DNA from: Paenibacillus pasadenensis DSM 19293
Lineage (GTDB): Bacteria; Bacillota; Bacilli; Paenibacillales; Paenibacillaceae
Length of the DNA stretch: 64,000 nucleotides
Assembly (NCBI RefSeq): GCF_000422485.1
Contig: NZ_AULW01000051.1
Location: 29,457-93,456, forward strand
Direction: 5' to 3'
In this document: positions 47,114-54,316 of the stretch, piece after piece
Position numbering within the stretch: position 1 is the stretch's first letter
Layout of the letters: every line of letters starts with the position of its first letter
Program-made: the position numbers and the translations under genes
Notes under the pieces: generated by a model
The model's database searches: none
Told to the model about the DNA's origin: nothing
Seen by the model: the letters and a program-made list of their open reading frames with translations, nothing else

Positions 47114-47190
47114 ACGCGGCCACGCCCTGGTGGCGTTGAACGCGGCCATGCCTTGGTGGAGCTGAACGCGGCCACGCCTAGTGGGCTGAA
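47090..47190. repeat. 26-bp tandem repeat at the MBL gene 3' end
   Basis: About four copies of GCGGCCACGCCTTGGTGGCGCTGAAC-like sequence, written in halves GCGGCCACGCC and TGGTGGCGTTGAAC. The second and third copies are 26 bp, the last is shortened to 24. The MBL stop TGA lies inside the first copy. Confidence 0.9.
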
Positions 47191-47297
47191 CGCGCCACCG
47201 GGGTTGGCTCCAGCGACGGGCGCTCAGGCCGAGGGGCCTTCTGCGAAGCAACGCGCCTGCCCTGCCTTATAGGGGCGGCAAGCGCGCGCCGAACGAG

Positions 47298-47346
47298 CAA
47301 ACGGGACGAAGCGGAGATGGCTCCGTTTCGTCCCGTTTGTGTTTTT
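47298..47346. terminator. Terminator between converging genes
   Basis: CAAACGGGACGAAGCGGA pairs with TCCGTTTCGTCCCGTTTG (one G-T) around GATGGC, followed by TGTTTTT. Confidence 0.9.
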
Positions 47347-47390
47347 CTGCCGCAGCGAGTGATTGAATTTCGTCGCCAGCCGCGCGTCTG

Positions 47391-48032
47391 CTACTCTTTG
47401 TCGCTGACGACCGTGAACCGCTCGTTCACATGCTGCGGATGCTCGATCTCGTCCAGCACGGCGATGGCGAAGTCGGCGTAGCTGACGTAGCTGTCGCCTT
47501 GAGCGTTCGGGATGACATGGTCCTTGCCCTTGCGGTAGGAGCCGGTGCGCGGGCCTTCCGGATCGAAGAACGCGGCCGGGCTGATGTACGTCCAGGTCAG
47601 CGAATCGGTCTGGCGCAGATGCTCCAGCTGCTTGCCCGCATTGAAGGCCGTCGGATAGACGAAGTCCGGGAAGTCCGGCGTATCCATCAGCAGCGACGTG
47701 CTGTCGGCGTCGACGAACAGGCTGCCCGCGCCGCCTACGACGATCAGCTTCGTGTCCGGCGCGTCCTGGAGCGCGGCCGCCAGGGCGACGCTGGAGTCGA
47801 GGTACAGCGTCTCTTGGCCGATCGGCGCCTTGAAGGCGCTGACGACGACGTCGAACGGACGGAGGTCGGCTCCCGTCAGGTCGAACAGGTCTTTCTCGAT
47901 CACGGCGACGTTCGCGGCGGAGATTTTGGACGCATCCCTCACGATGGCGGTGACGTCGTGGCCGCGGTCGACCGCTTCCTTCAGGATGAGGCTTCCGGAT
48001 ACTCCGTTTGCCCCGATGATGGCGATGTTCAT
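47391..48032 (-). CDS. NAD(P)-binding epimerase/NmrA-like oxidoreductase
   Basis: 213 residues. NIAIIGANGVSGSLILKEAVDRGHDV is the Rossmann start of atypical SDR proteins such as YwnB. VVSAFKAP, VVGGAGSLFVD and WTYISPAAFFDPEGPRTG continue the family pattern. It has no Tyr-xxx-Lys catalytic pair, as is common in this group. Likely an NAD(P)H-dependent quinone or flavin-linked reductase or a redox sensor. GAGGAGG lies 7-8 nt before the ATG. Divergent from an HxlR-type regulator. Confidence 0.88.
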   Translation of the reverse strand: MNIAIIGANGVSGSLILKEAVDRGHDVTAIVRDASKISAANVAVIEKDLFDLTGADLRPFDVVVSAFKAPIGQETLYLDSSVALAAALQDAPDTKLIVVGGAGSLFVDADSTSLLMDTPDFPDFVYPTAFNAGKQLEHLRQTDSLTWTYISPAAFFDPEGPRTGSYRKGKDHVIPNAQGDSYVSYADFAIAVLDEIEHPQHVNERFTVVSDKE

Positions 48033-48090
48033 GGTGGTTCCTCCTCTATCGTCAGTCAGGAATAGGTTGTGGACAAGGCTCTAATCCTAT

Positions 48091-48104
48091 ACTATGGCAA
48101 TAGT
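48091..48104. promoter_or_regulatory. Candidate operator between the oxidoreductase and HxlR genes
   Basis: ACTAT-GGCA-ATAGT is an exact 5-bp inverted repeat in the short divergent intergenic region. HxlR-type regulators bind such sites. Confidence 0.4.
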
Positions 48105-48174
48105 CCAAAAAGGAACAGTAGGCACATTTAAGATACCTAGTCACATTTTTAAGACCATGAAGAGGAGAGATCGT

Positions 48175-48537
48175 ATGGCGAGAGCCAACTTCAAGGGCGA
48201 AATCCCGGAGGAGAAGCGGGAGCTCTGTCTCGTGTCGGATGCGCTGAACGTCATCGCGGGCAAGTGGAAGCTCATTATCCTTTGGCAGCTGAAGGAAACG
48301 AGAAGGTTCGGGGAGCTCCAGCGGCTGCTGCCGGGCATTTCCAAAAGCATCCTGACGAGCCAGCTCCGCGAGCTGGAACGGGACGGAATGGTGCATCGCG
48401 AGGTGTATCACGAGGTGCCGCCCAAGGTGGAGTATTCGCTGACGGGCATGGGGCGAGGCTTTCTTCCGATTCTGGACAGCATGGGGGAATGGAGAAAGAA
48501 GCATGCCGCGGGCAAAGGGGAAGACGCGGACAGCTAG
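48175..48537 (+). CDS. HxlR/YodB family transcriptional regulator
   Basis: 120 residues. The winged-helix HxlR pattern is clear: LCLVSDALNVIAGKWKLIILWQL, RRFGELQRLLPGISKSILTSQLRELERDGMVHREVY and PKVEYSLTGMGR. Cys near position 16 is in the place where redox-sensing members (YodB, HypR) carry their thiol. GAGGAGA precedes ATG 48175, which is preferred to upstream in-frame ATGs. Divergent from the oxidoreductase it probably controls. Confidence 0.9.
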   Translation: MARANFKGEIPEEKRELCLVSDALNVIAGKWKLIILWQLKETRRFGELQRLLPGISKSILTSQLRELERDGMVHREVYHEVPPKVEYSLTGMGRGFLPILDSMGEWRKKHAAGKGEDADS

Positions 48538-48598
48538 GACGGGGCCAAACCGACTCTATCGCATCTACTAAGTCTATCACCACTAGGGAGGCTTTTGG

Positions 48599-48907
48599 AT
48601 GGGACTTAGAGAGGTTCAAGGGTATGATCCGGTTCAGATCACCAACTCCACGTCGTTCAATGCGTATGGGGCGGTGGAGTATTCGTCCATCTTTTGCTCG
48701 GATGACCTTTATTCGGTGCAGCGCGACGAGACGTGGCGAGCTTCGGGCCGCGGCGTCTGCCTGCTCACTCGGATTACGGCTACGGTGCGGACGCCCAGCG
48801 GGGATATTGCAGCGGAGCCGTATACTTCATCCGGCACCTCCTACAGCCGGTTCGCCATCATCCAGGTCGGAGAGAACCGGTTCCAGGTGACGCGCATCGT
48901 CAGCTAA
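48599..48907 (+). CDS. Orphan small beta-rich protein
   Basis: 102 residues, no signal peptide. The sequence is polar and strand-rich (DPVQITNSTSFNAYGAVEY, SIFCSDDLYSVQRDETW, RGVCLLTRITATVRTPSGDI, YTSSGTSYSRFAIIQVG), with two cysteines about 21 apart. The pattern resembles small proteins I associate with fungi and a few soil bacteria, but no named family is claimed. AGGGAGG lies about 9 nt before the ATG. It stands alone between the HxlR gene and a terminator. Function unknown. Confidence 0.7.
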   Translation: MGLREVQGYDPVQITNSTSFNAYGAVEYSSIFCSDDLYSVQRDETWRASGRGVCLLTRITATVRTPSGDIAAEPYTSSGTSYSRFAIIQVGENRFQVTRIVS

Positions 48908-48924
48908 GTCCAGATGCCAAGCGA

Positions 48925-48964
48925 AAAAGACGACTTGCCTGAACATCGGGCAGGTCGTCCTTTG
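48925..48964. terminator. Bidirectional terminator after the 48599 gene
   Basis: GACGACTTGCC (48929-48939) pairs with GGGCAGGTCGTC (48948-48959, one G-T), with A residues to the left and TTT to the right. Confidence 0.75.
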
Positions 48965-48968
48965 CGTT

Positions 48969-49712
48969 CTAATGGTTTCGGTACCAATGGATTCGGCGCA
49001 GCATCGTGGAGTCCTTCAAGAGCCGGAAAGGGCGCAACGCCGGCTGGTAGTTGCCCTCGATGATCCAGATCCGGCGCTCCCTATCGATGCCGATGTCGAA
49101 TCCGACTTGCCGGAGGTCGGGATAGCGCTCTCCGAGCCGTTCGGCAGCCTCCAGCGCGGCCCGCGCTATTTTCGCCGGGAGGCTCCGGTCCTCGATGCGG
49201 GCGGATTTCAGCGCCCGAAGCAAGGGGAGCGGGCGGCTGGCCACATTCGTGACCAGATAGCCTTTGGTCGCCGCTTTTGCATAAGAGCCGGTCACGGTCC
49301 AAGGGGACGAGGCTGCTTTTTGGCGCTGGACCATGACCCGGATGTCGAACGGCCTGCGCCCGATGCGAGCCAGCGGGATCCGCTCCTGGACGATGTAGCC
49401 TCTTCCTTTGCTTTCAATCCACAGCCACTCGAGAACCTTGTCCGTGCCGCTCATCGTGATGGCGTTGTTCTCGTGCTGCATCCGGTAGGCGCCCGTTTCG
49501 GTTCGTTGGATGAAGATGATGTTCGTGCCGAAGCTCCCGTCGCGCGGCTTCAGGACGACGCTGGGATGGCGCTGCAGCATGCTGGACAGGGCGTCCTTCT
49601 CCAGCAGCCGCGTCTCCGGCAGCCGCGCGTCCAGCGGAGGGCCGGCTCGCAGGACGCCGTATTGCTCCCATTTGTCTTTTTGGACCGCCACTGTCATCCC
49701 TGCCTTTTTCAT
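48969..49712 (-). CDS. YheC/YheD family ATP-grasp protein (endospore coat-associated)
   Basis: 247 residues. LKPRDGSFGTNIIFIQR, GYIVQERIPLARIGRRPFDIRVMVQR, NVASRPLPL, EAAERLGERYPDLRQVGFDIGIDRERRIWIIEGNYQPAL form the ATP-grasp fold of the YheC/YheD family, shorter than the full Bacillus proteins. Family members are linked to the spore coat. The best start is unclear: ATG 49712 has no good SD, and ATG 49697 follows AAGGCAGGG closely. Divergent from rlmH. Confidence 0.85.
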   Translation of the reverse strand: MKKAGMTVAVQKDKWEQYGVLRAGPPLDARLPETRLLEKDALSSMLQRHPSVVLKPRDGSFGTNIIFIQRTETGAYRMQHENNAITMSGTDKVLEWLWIESKGRGYIVQERIPLARIGRRPFDIRVMVQRQKAASSPWTVTGSYAKAATKGYLVTNVASRPLPLLRALKSARIEDRSLPAKIARAALEAAERLGERYPDLRQVGFDIGIDRERRIWIIEGNYQPALRPFRLLKDSTMLRRIHWYRNH

Positions 49713-49837
49713 CGGATACGGTCATTTTAAGGGGAATCCGCGCGCCGCATAAGCGAGCATTCGTCTATCTTTTGCTACGGGGGGCTGGAATCGGATAAGC
49801 TGGGAGGAGCAGATCAATCGTTCGGAGGACCGTGGAC

Positions 49838-50317
49838 ATGCAGATTCAGATCGTATGCGTGGGAAAGCTGAAAGAGAAGTATTGGACCGGCGGCGTGGAC
49901 GAGTATGCGAAGCGGCTGGGCGCCTATGCCAAGCTCGACATCCGCGAGCTGCCCGACGAAAAGACGCCGGACTCCATGAGCCCGGCGGAGGAGGACCAGG
50001 TGCGCGCGCGCGAGGGCGAGCGCATCCTGGGCGCGCTGCGGGACGGCGCGCATGTCGTCGCGCTGGCGATCGACGGCGAGACGTGGTCGAGCGAGCAGCT
50101 GGCCGCGCATCTGGACAAGCAGGCCGTCTATGGCGGCGGCTCCGTCAGCTTCGTCATCGGCGGCTCGCTCGGCCTGTCGCCCGCCATCCTGAAGCGCGCT
50201 GACAAGAAGCTGTCTTTCGGGCGGATGACCTATCCGCATCAGATGATGCGGGTAATGCTGCTCGAGCAGATTTATCGCGGGTTCCGGATTAATCGGGGGG
50301 AACCGTATCACAAGTGA
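49838..50317 (+). CDS. rlmH: 23S rRNA pseudouridine-1915 N3-methyltransferase RlmH
   Basis: 159 residues, exactly the family length. [14 protein letters not shown], the SPOUT knot [14 protein letters not shown] and the C-terminal [35 protein letters not shown] are diagnostic. ATG 49838 is chosen (GGAGG 9 nt upstream) over GTG 49832. The last codons GAA CCG TAT CAC AAG contain the 16-bp attachment repeat, and the stop TGA comes from the inserted element. In staphylococci the same C-terminal codons are the SCC attachment site. Confidence 0.97.
   Translation: MQIQIVCVGKLKEKYWTGGVDEYAKRLGAYAKLDIRELPDEKTPDSMSPAEEDQVRAREGERILGALRDGAHVVALAIDGETWSSEQLAAHLDKQAVYGGGSVSFVIGGSLGLSPAILKRADKKLSFGRMTYPHQMMRVMLLEQIYRGFRINRGEPYHK
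50300..50315 (+). repeat. Left attachment repeat (attL candidate) in the rlmH 3' end
   Basis: GAACCGTATCACAAGT is identical to 58895-58910, 8595 bp away in direct orientation. It covers the RlmH codons EPYHK. Base composition changes sharply from GC-rich to AT-rich just to its right. Confidence 0.9.
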
Positions 50318-50603
50318 TGGTACACACAATCAGAAAAGAAATAGTGTTTGATAGTAGCTATATCAGCAGATTAAGACGATAGTGACAATTGTCCGTCGAA
50401 CAAAGACTATAGAATAAAGTCTTTGTTCGAGGCTATTTATGTTGAACTACAGAACCCCAGTTAGTTGAATGAAGTAATATTTTAAAATATTGAACTGTTA
50501 ATTTCTCGCTATATCTTCGTAGTTCCTCATTTAAAATAATCATCATATTAAGCACGCACTACCTTCAAGAGAGCTTTGAGTGACAAAAACTAATCATTAT
50601 CGG
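50316..50603. other. Element left end with recombinase tail frame and hairpin
   Basis: Reading 50314-50379 in the frame that the recombinase would have in a circular form gives an open tail ([22 protein letters not shown]) ending at TAG 50380-50382. A perfect 13-bp inverted repeat, TCGAACAAAGACT..AGTCTTTGTTCGA (50396-50408 and 50418-50430), follows. The rest, to 50603, is AT-rich with no gene seen. Confidence 0.6.
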
Positions 50604-51143
50604 TCATTGTTGTTTAGTCATTTCTAATAATCGCTCAATTACTTTTTGCTTTAATTCATGATTTAGCTTTCCAACATTAAAAATTCCCGAATACCATAAG
50701 CCATCAATCGCTAATCTAATAATGGCAGCCTCTACAGGGTCTAAACCGTCCGTAGCCATCTCGTCAGATATTTCATGGTATTCTTCATCTATTTTTGAAA
50801 GAAAAACTGGATCTGTAAACAATGATGCAACATAAGCTGTAATGAGCTTGTTTGATGATTCCTCATCCTTTAGAGCGGATTCTAGATAAGCACGATGCCA
50901 TTTTCCAATTGAATCGGATGCATCGTTTGATCTTGTTCGTACATCTTCAATAAAAGCTTTCGAATACTCATTTATCATACCTTTTATAAGAGCATCTTTA
51001 CTTGGAAAATGATAAAGAAGTCCACCCTTACTAACACCAGCCTTATTCGCGACGGCTTCTAATGTTAAATTTTCCATTCCTTCATGCTCTACTAAATAGG
51101 AAGCTGCATCTAATAAATTTTTTCGTTTTGAATTACTTCTCAT
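50604..51143 (-). CDS. TetR family regulator of the SMR efflux pair
   Basis: 179 residues. The N-terminal helix-turn-helix is KRKNLLDAASYLVEHEGMENLTLEAVANKAGVSKGGLLYHFPSKDALIKGM. The C-terminal part (DPVEAAIIRLAIDGLWYSGIFNVGKL) is of the TetR_C_6 type. It is the third gene of a minus-strand set behind two SMR genes and probably represses them through the palindrome at 51954-51967. AAGGAG lies 12 nt before the ATG. Codon use is AT-rich like the rest of the element. Confidence 0.9.
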   Translation of the reverse strand: MRSNSKRKNLLDAASYLVEHEGMENLTLEAVANKAGVSKGGLLYHFPSKDALIKGMINEYSKAFIEDVRTRSNDASDSIGKWHRAYLESALKDEESSNKLITAYVASLFTDPVFLSKIDEEYHEISDEMATDGLDPVEAAIIRLAIDGLWYSGIFNVGKLNHELKQKVIERLLEMTKQQ

Positions 51144-51181
51144 AATATATTGAAACTCCTTAATTCAAGTAACTAACTTGA

Positions 51182-51538
51182 TTATTTTGAAGGAGAAGCA
51201 ACTTTCCCTTTTCCCGATCCTTTTGAAAAGTTTAATAGTACAACCCCACCAATAATCAATAGTAAACCTAATGCAGTTACAATACCAAATGGTTCTTTCC
51301 ATAAAAGTGCACCTACTAAAGCAGTTATGGCTGTTCCAACTCCTGCCCATACCGCATAGGCTAGACTTAAAGGTAAGTTTCGCAAACTTAATGTTAGAAA
51401 GAAAAATGCTCCCCCCATTCCAATAATCAACCCAATTACAGGACTAAGATTAGTGAAACCTTCGGTAAGCTTAAGCATTGTAGTACCAAAGACCTCACAT
51501 ATGATAGCTAAACTTAAATATAAGTATCCCTTTTTCAT
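51182..51538 (-). CDS. SMR multidrug efflux subunit (EbrB-like)
   Basis: 118 residues, four membrane helices. LAIICEVFGTTMLKLTEGF has the essential membrane glutamate of the SMR family. AYAVWAGVGTAITALVGALLWKEP and LGLLLIIGGVVLLNF are conserved, and a hydrophilic C-terminal tail (KGSGKGKVASPSK) is present. The length and tail match the larger partner of paired SMR transporters such as B. subtilis EbrB (117 residues). It works as a heterodimer exporting cationic dyes or quaternary ammonium compounds with the product of 51555-51875. Confidence 0.9.
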   Translation of the reverse strand: MKKGYLYLSLAIICEVFGTTMLKLTEGFTNLSPVIGLIIGMGGAFFFLTLSLRNLPLSLAYAVWAGVGTAITALVGALLWKEPFGIVTALGLLLIIGGVVLLNFSKGSGKGKVASPSK

Positions 51539-51554
51539 GATTTACCTCCCCAAA

Positions 51555-51875
51555 TTAACCTGCTGCTAGTTTCATTACAACTACACCAACAATAATAAGT
51601 AAGATTCCCATTACTTTTTGAGTGTTTATTTTTTCCTTGTAAATTAAGACACCAACAAGTGTGGTAAGTGCAGTACCCACGCCGGACCATATAGCGTAAC
51701 CTGTTCCCAATGGAATGGTATTAAGAGCCATAGATAGACAATAAAAAGCCAATCCCATGCCAGCAATCATTCCAATAGACGGCAATATTTTCTTAAAACC
51801 ATTTGATAATTTCATCATGGAACTCCCAAATACTTCAGCAACGATTGCAACAGCTAAAAATACATAAGCATTCAA
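51555..51875 (-). CDS. SMR multidrug efflux subunit (EbrA-like)
   Basis: 106 residues, four membrane helices with VAIVAEVFGSSMMKLSNGF (membrane Glu) and GYAIWSGVGTALTTLVGVLIYKE. It is the shorter member of the pair, lacking the C-terminal tail. First gene of the minus-strand operon, with AGGAGG 7-8 nt before the ATG. Antiseptic resistance is the usual cargo of mobile elements of this kind. Confidence 0.9.
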   Translation of the reverse strand: MNAYVFLAVAIVAEVFGSSMMKLSNGFKKILPSIGMIAGMGLAFYCLSMALNTIPLGTGYAIWSGVGTALTTLVGVLIYKEKINTQKVMGILLIIVGVVVMKLAAG

Positions 51876-51948
51876 TACAGAGTCCTCCTATTCGAGATGG
51901 CTTTATGATTTCTTTTTAAATACAAACTGAATCACTCCTTTCAAGTTA

Positions 51949-51977
51949 AGTGTACCGTACAGACGGTTTTTTGTGAA
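51949..51977 (-). promoter_or_regulatory. SMR operon promoter with embedded operator
   Basis: On the minus strand TTCACA (51977-51972), a 17-nt spacer and TACACT (51954-51949). Between them lies the inverted repeat ACCGT-ACAG-ACGGT (51954-51967), ideally placed for repression by the TetR protein of 50604-51143. Confidence 0.75.
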
Positions 51978-52332
51978 GGAAAAACTTTTTATTTTTTTCT
52001 GCTCAAAATTTGTTGCCGAAATTATAAATAAAACAACAGAATCATTTGTAAGACGGACTGCTGTTTAAATCTTTTATTCAACTAACCTCCCGTTACTTTA
52101 ATGCCCGCTGCCAGTCTACAACTTTAATTTTGACTAAATTATAATCGCTGGGTTTACTTCTATAAGGAAGGGTCGTACACTGTACGTTGTACACAGTAAC
52201 CAGCTATTAGTGATACAAACTTTACCAACCTTGACAATATAAACTTGACTACACTTAGAAGGCTTATTCCACTTGTTGAAATTGGAGTGAGCCTTTTTTT
52301 CATGCAGAAAATTTTAAGGAGATGAACAGACA
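51978..52332. other. AT-rich intergenic region with a terminator
   Basis: No gene is seen. GTAC recurs three times in 52171-52193, without a clean palindrome. TTGACA (52231-52236) could be a -35. AAGGCTTATTCC (52259-52270) pairs with GGAGTGAGCCTT (two G-T pairs) before a seven-T run, a terminator at 52259-52300 just ahead of the next gene. Confidence 0.5.
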
Positions 52333-52824
52333 ATGGCAAAACGTGAACAGGTAGTATCGGGAGTAGCAGCAGGGGAAGCGGTGCGTTCGATTGCCCAGGC
52401 ACAAACAGAGTACGAGAAGTTAGTGGACGAGGTACGGGGCTACTGTCGGAAGGCTAGGGAATTAAGGGAACAGGCGGCAGAGTTGAGGCGCTCAGGACGG
52501 GCGGATTCACATGTAGGGACAGAAATGCGGCAGTTATTAGATCACGCTGAACAGTATGAGTTGTTAGCTGACCAACAGGACGGACACCCAAGGCTAGAAG
52601 CAATTCGCCACATAGAAGGCTTACAGTGTGAAGCATCTGCATTGAGGGGAACTGTAAAACATAACCAAGGCGTATTAGACCGTCAGCGGAAGGAACTTGA
52701 AGAAGCAAAGGAAGAAGCGGTAGCAATGGTTCAAAGAGCGGAAGAGCGAGTACAGGAAACAGAACGTCTTATAGCTTACGAGATGGAGAAGCTTGCGGAA
52801 CTGGAGGGGAATGGAGTTGAGTAA
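52333..52824 (+). CDS. Hypothetical coiled-coil protein
   Basis: 163 residues, almost entirely charged heptads (YEKLVDEVRGYCRKARELRE, LRGTVKHNQGVLDRQRKELEE, AEERVQETERLIAYEMEKL). It looks like a cytoplasmic coiled coil. No family is recognised; phage and plasmid accessory genes often look like this. AAGGAG lies about 11 nt before the ATG. First of a run of small plus-strand genes, overlapping the next. Confidence 0.65.
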   Translation: MAKREQVVSGVAAGEAVRSIAQAQTEYEKLVDEVRGYCRKARELREQAAELRRSGRADSHVGTEMRQLLDHAEQYELLADQQDGHPRLEAIRHIEGLQCEASALRGTVKHNQGVLDRQRKELEEAKEEAVAMVQRAEERVQETERLIAYEMEKLAELEGNGVE

Positions 52825-53116
52825 TTCAATACCGAGCAAATGGGAGCAAACGTTGAAAGACCTGCATTCACGATTCCCTAGAAAGATAGCTCATGAGATT
52901 GTTACGGAGGATGGAGTGTTTAGATTAGACAAGCCCGAAGAAGAGTTGATAGAAGTAGTCGATGTTGAGGACGTAATTGAAATAGTAGACGACAGCGAAT
53001 TAATTGAATTAGTGGAGGGTAAGGAATATGAAACAACTGAGCCTCGAAGCATTGGAAGCACGCCGCCAGCACGAAAGGGAGTACAGAAGAAAGTGGCGGC
53101 AGAAGCCGGAGAATAA
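52811..53116 (+). CDS. Small acidic hypothetical protein
   Basis: 101 residues from ATG 52811; TTG 52817 with GGAGGGG 7 nt upstream is as likely. The N-terminal part (SKWEQTLKDLHSRFPRKIAHEI) is followed by an acidic valine-rich stretch (EELIEVVDVEDVIEIVDD) and a basic tail. No domain is recognised. Its last 90 bp overlap a second small gene in another frame. Confidence 0.5.
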   Translation: MELSNSIPSKWEQTLKDLHSRFPRKIAHEIVTEDGVFRLDKPEEELIEVVDVEDVIEIVDDSELIELVEGKEYETTEPRSIGSTPPARKGVQKKVAAEAGE

Positions 53117-53180
53117 ACAAAAGGAAAAGGAGTACAGACGGAAATATTGGGAACGTAAGGCATGGGAAATAACGCAGTAA
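53028..53180 (+). CDS. 50-residue basic protein overlapping the preceding gene
   Basis: ATG 53028 follows GGAGGGTAAGGAAT. The product (MKQLSLEALEARRQHEREYR, RKWRQKPENKQKEKEYRRKY, WERKAWEITQ) has the Lys-Trp-Arg..Pro-Glu-Asn..Tyr-Arg-Arg-Lys-Tyr-Trp pattern of short proteins often seen in phages and mobile elements of soil bacteria. Strong SD and pattern favour a real gene in place of, or besides, the overlapping frame. Confidence 0.55.
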   Translation: MKQLSLEALEARRQHEREYRRKWRQKPENKQKEKEYRRKYWERKAWEITQ

Positions 53181-53302
53181 TACGAGCACCAACGAGAAGG
53201 GGCAAAGATGCGTTGCATATAACTTGCACCGTATATTCTAGCCTCCTGACACTGAAACACGAAATAAACCAAACTTCACGGTTACAGGAGGGCATAACAA
53301 AG

Positions 53303-53488
53303 ATGGACGAAATGACGGAGCATGAAAGGTTCCTGCTGGAAGAGCTACAAGCAGCAAATGATCTGCTTTTAAGAAACGCATACCTTTTAGATGACTATAT
53401 AGATTACATCAATGCAGCAGGACTGCGTGAAGAGTTTGAAGCATTCAGGACAGTAAAGGCACAGCAAGAAGTAAGTAAAAGCAGCTAA
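53303..53488 (+). CDS. Small helical hypothetical protein
   Basis: 61 residues (MDEMTEHERFLLEELQAAND, LLLRNAYLLDDYIDYINAAG) from ATG 53303, with AGGAGGG 11 nt upstream. Helical and acidic, no membrane segment. Function unknown; part of the small-gene run of the element. Confidence 0.55.
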   Translation: MDEMTEHERFLLEELQAANDLLLRNAYLLDDYIDYINAAGLREEFEAFRTVKAQQEVSKSS

Positions 53489-53602
53489 AGTTGAAACATT
53501 GGATTGATAGATTGAATTGATAGATTGGACGGCTGGGGGCGTGTAGACCTCCCCCCCGGTCGGGGAAACGAACCCCATGTCATGAGGTTAGGCGGTGAGA
53601 GA

Positions 53603-54103
53603 ATGGTGAAAAAGCTGTGCGGAGCTAAGACGAGAAACAGCGGACAATGTAAAAAAGCCGCTTTAGAGAATGGACGGTGTAGGTTACACGGTGGGAAATC
53701 CACCGGACCGAAAGACCGTACAAAGCTAGAGGGCAACAAAAACGCATTGAAACATGGACTGTATGAAACGATCTGGGAGGATACGTTGACGGAGGAAGAA
53801 CGGGACCTGTTTGCCCAGGTATCAACTGAACCGACAGCGCAAGTTGAAAATGGGTTCAAATTATCGGATATACGCATACGGCGCATGATGCAACGTATTA
53901 AGCAAGAGGAACAGAAAGAAAAGCCGAACCCTGCGGTCATACGTGCCATTGAAGAAGCGATCACAAGAGTTGAAATGAACAAGGTAAGCCTTGTAAGGGA
54001 GGGTAGTAGGCTGTTAGAAGTGCAGGGCAAAAAAAGCGATGGGTCTTTAGATCAATTGGTTGAAATACTTGCCCGAGCAAGAAAGGAACATATACGCAGC
54101 TAG
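53603..54103 (+). CDS. HGG-motif phage-like protein (terminase-small-subunit-like N-terminus)
   Basis: 166 residues from ATG 53603. VKKLCGAKTRNSGQCKKAALENGRCRLHGGKSTGPKDRTKLEGNKNALKHG is a Cys/His zinc-knuckle motif followed by a basic stretch, found in phage proteins next to or fused with small terminase subunits. The rest is helical (DIRIRRMMQRIKQEEQKEKP). No large terminase or capsid gene is present, so it is a stray phage gene or a DNA-binding protein of the element. Confidence 0.65.
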   Translation: MVKKLCGAKTRNSGQCKKAALENGRCRLHGGKSTGPKDRTKLEGNKNALKHGLYETIWEDTLTEEERDLFAQVSTEPTAQVENGFKLSDIRIRRMMQRIKQEEQKEKPNPAVIRAIEEAITRVEMNKVSLVREGSRLLEVQGKKSDGSLDQLVEILARARKEHIRS

Positions 54104-54316
54104 CAGAGGGAGCAAACAGGCGAGGGGGCTTGTTCGTTCCCCTTTTTAGTTTCCTCTTAGAACGACTGGACGGGTACACATAGGGAACAAGCATACATAA
54201 ACCATTGATATGCAAGACTTTTTGGGTGTTTTTATTAAACTCTTATACATAGGAGTTTACGAATCGCCCGATAGGATCGTAAAGTATATTACAAAATACG
54301 ACAAGGGGGAACGGTC

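Noticed and set aside
48066..48075. Single TGTGGACAA as another DnaA box
   Set aside because: An isolated site with mismatches is expected by chance, unlike the five-site cluster at 20431-20514.
52171..52193. GTAC-rich stretch (GTACACTGTACGTTGTACAC) as an operator
   Set aside because: GTAC recurs three times, but the arms do not form a consistent inverted or direct repeat with neighbouring bases, and no regulator is adjacent.
53603..54103. A prophage
   Set aside because: Only one gene with a terminase-small-like N-terminus is present. No large terminase, portal, capsid or tail genes are seen between the attachment repeats.
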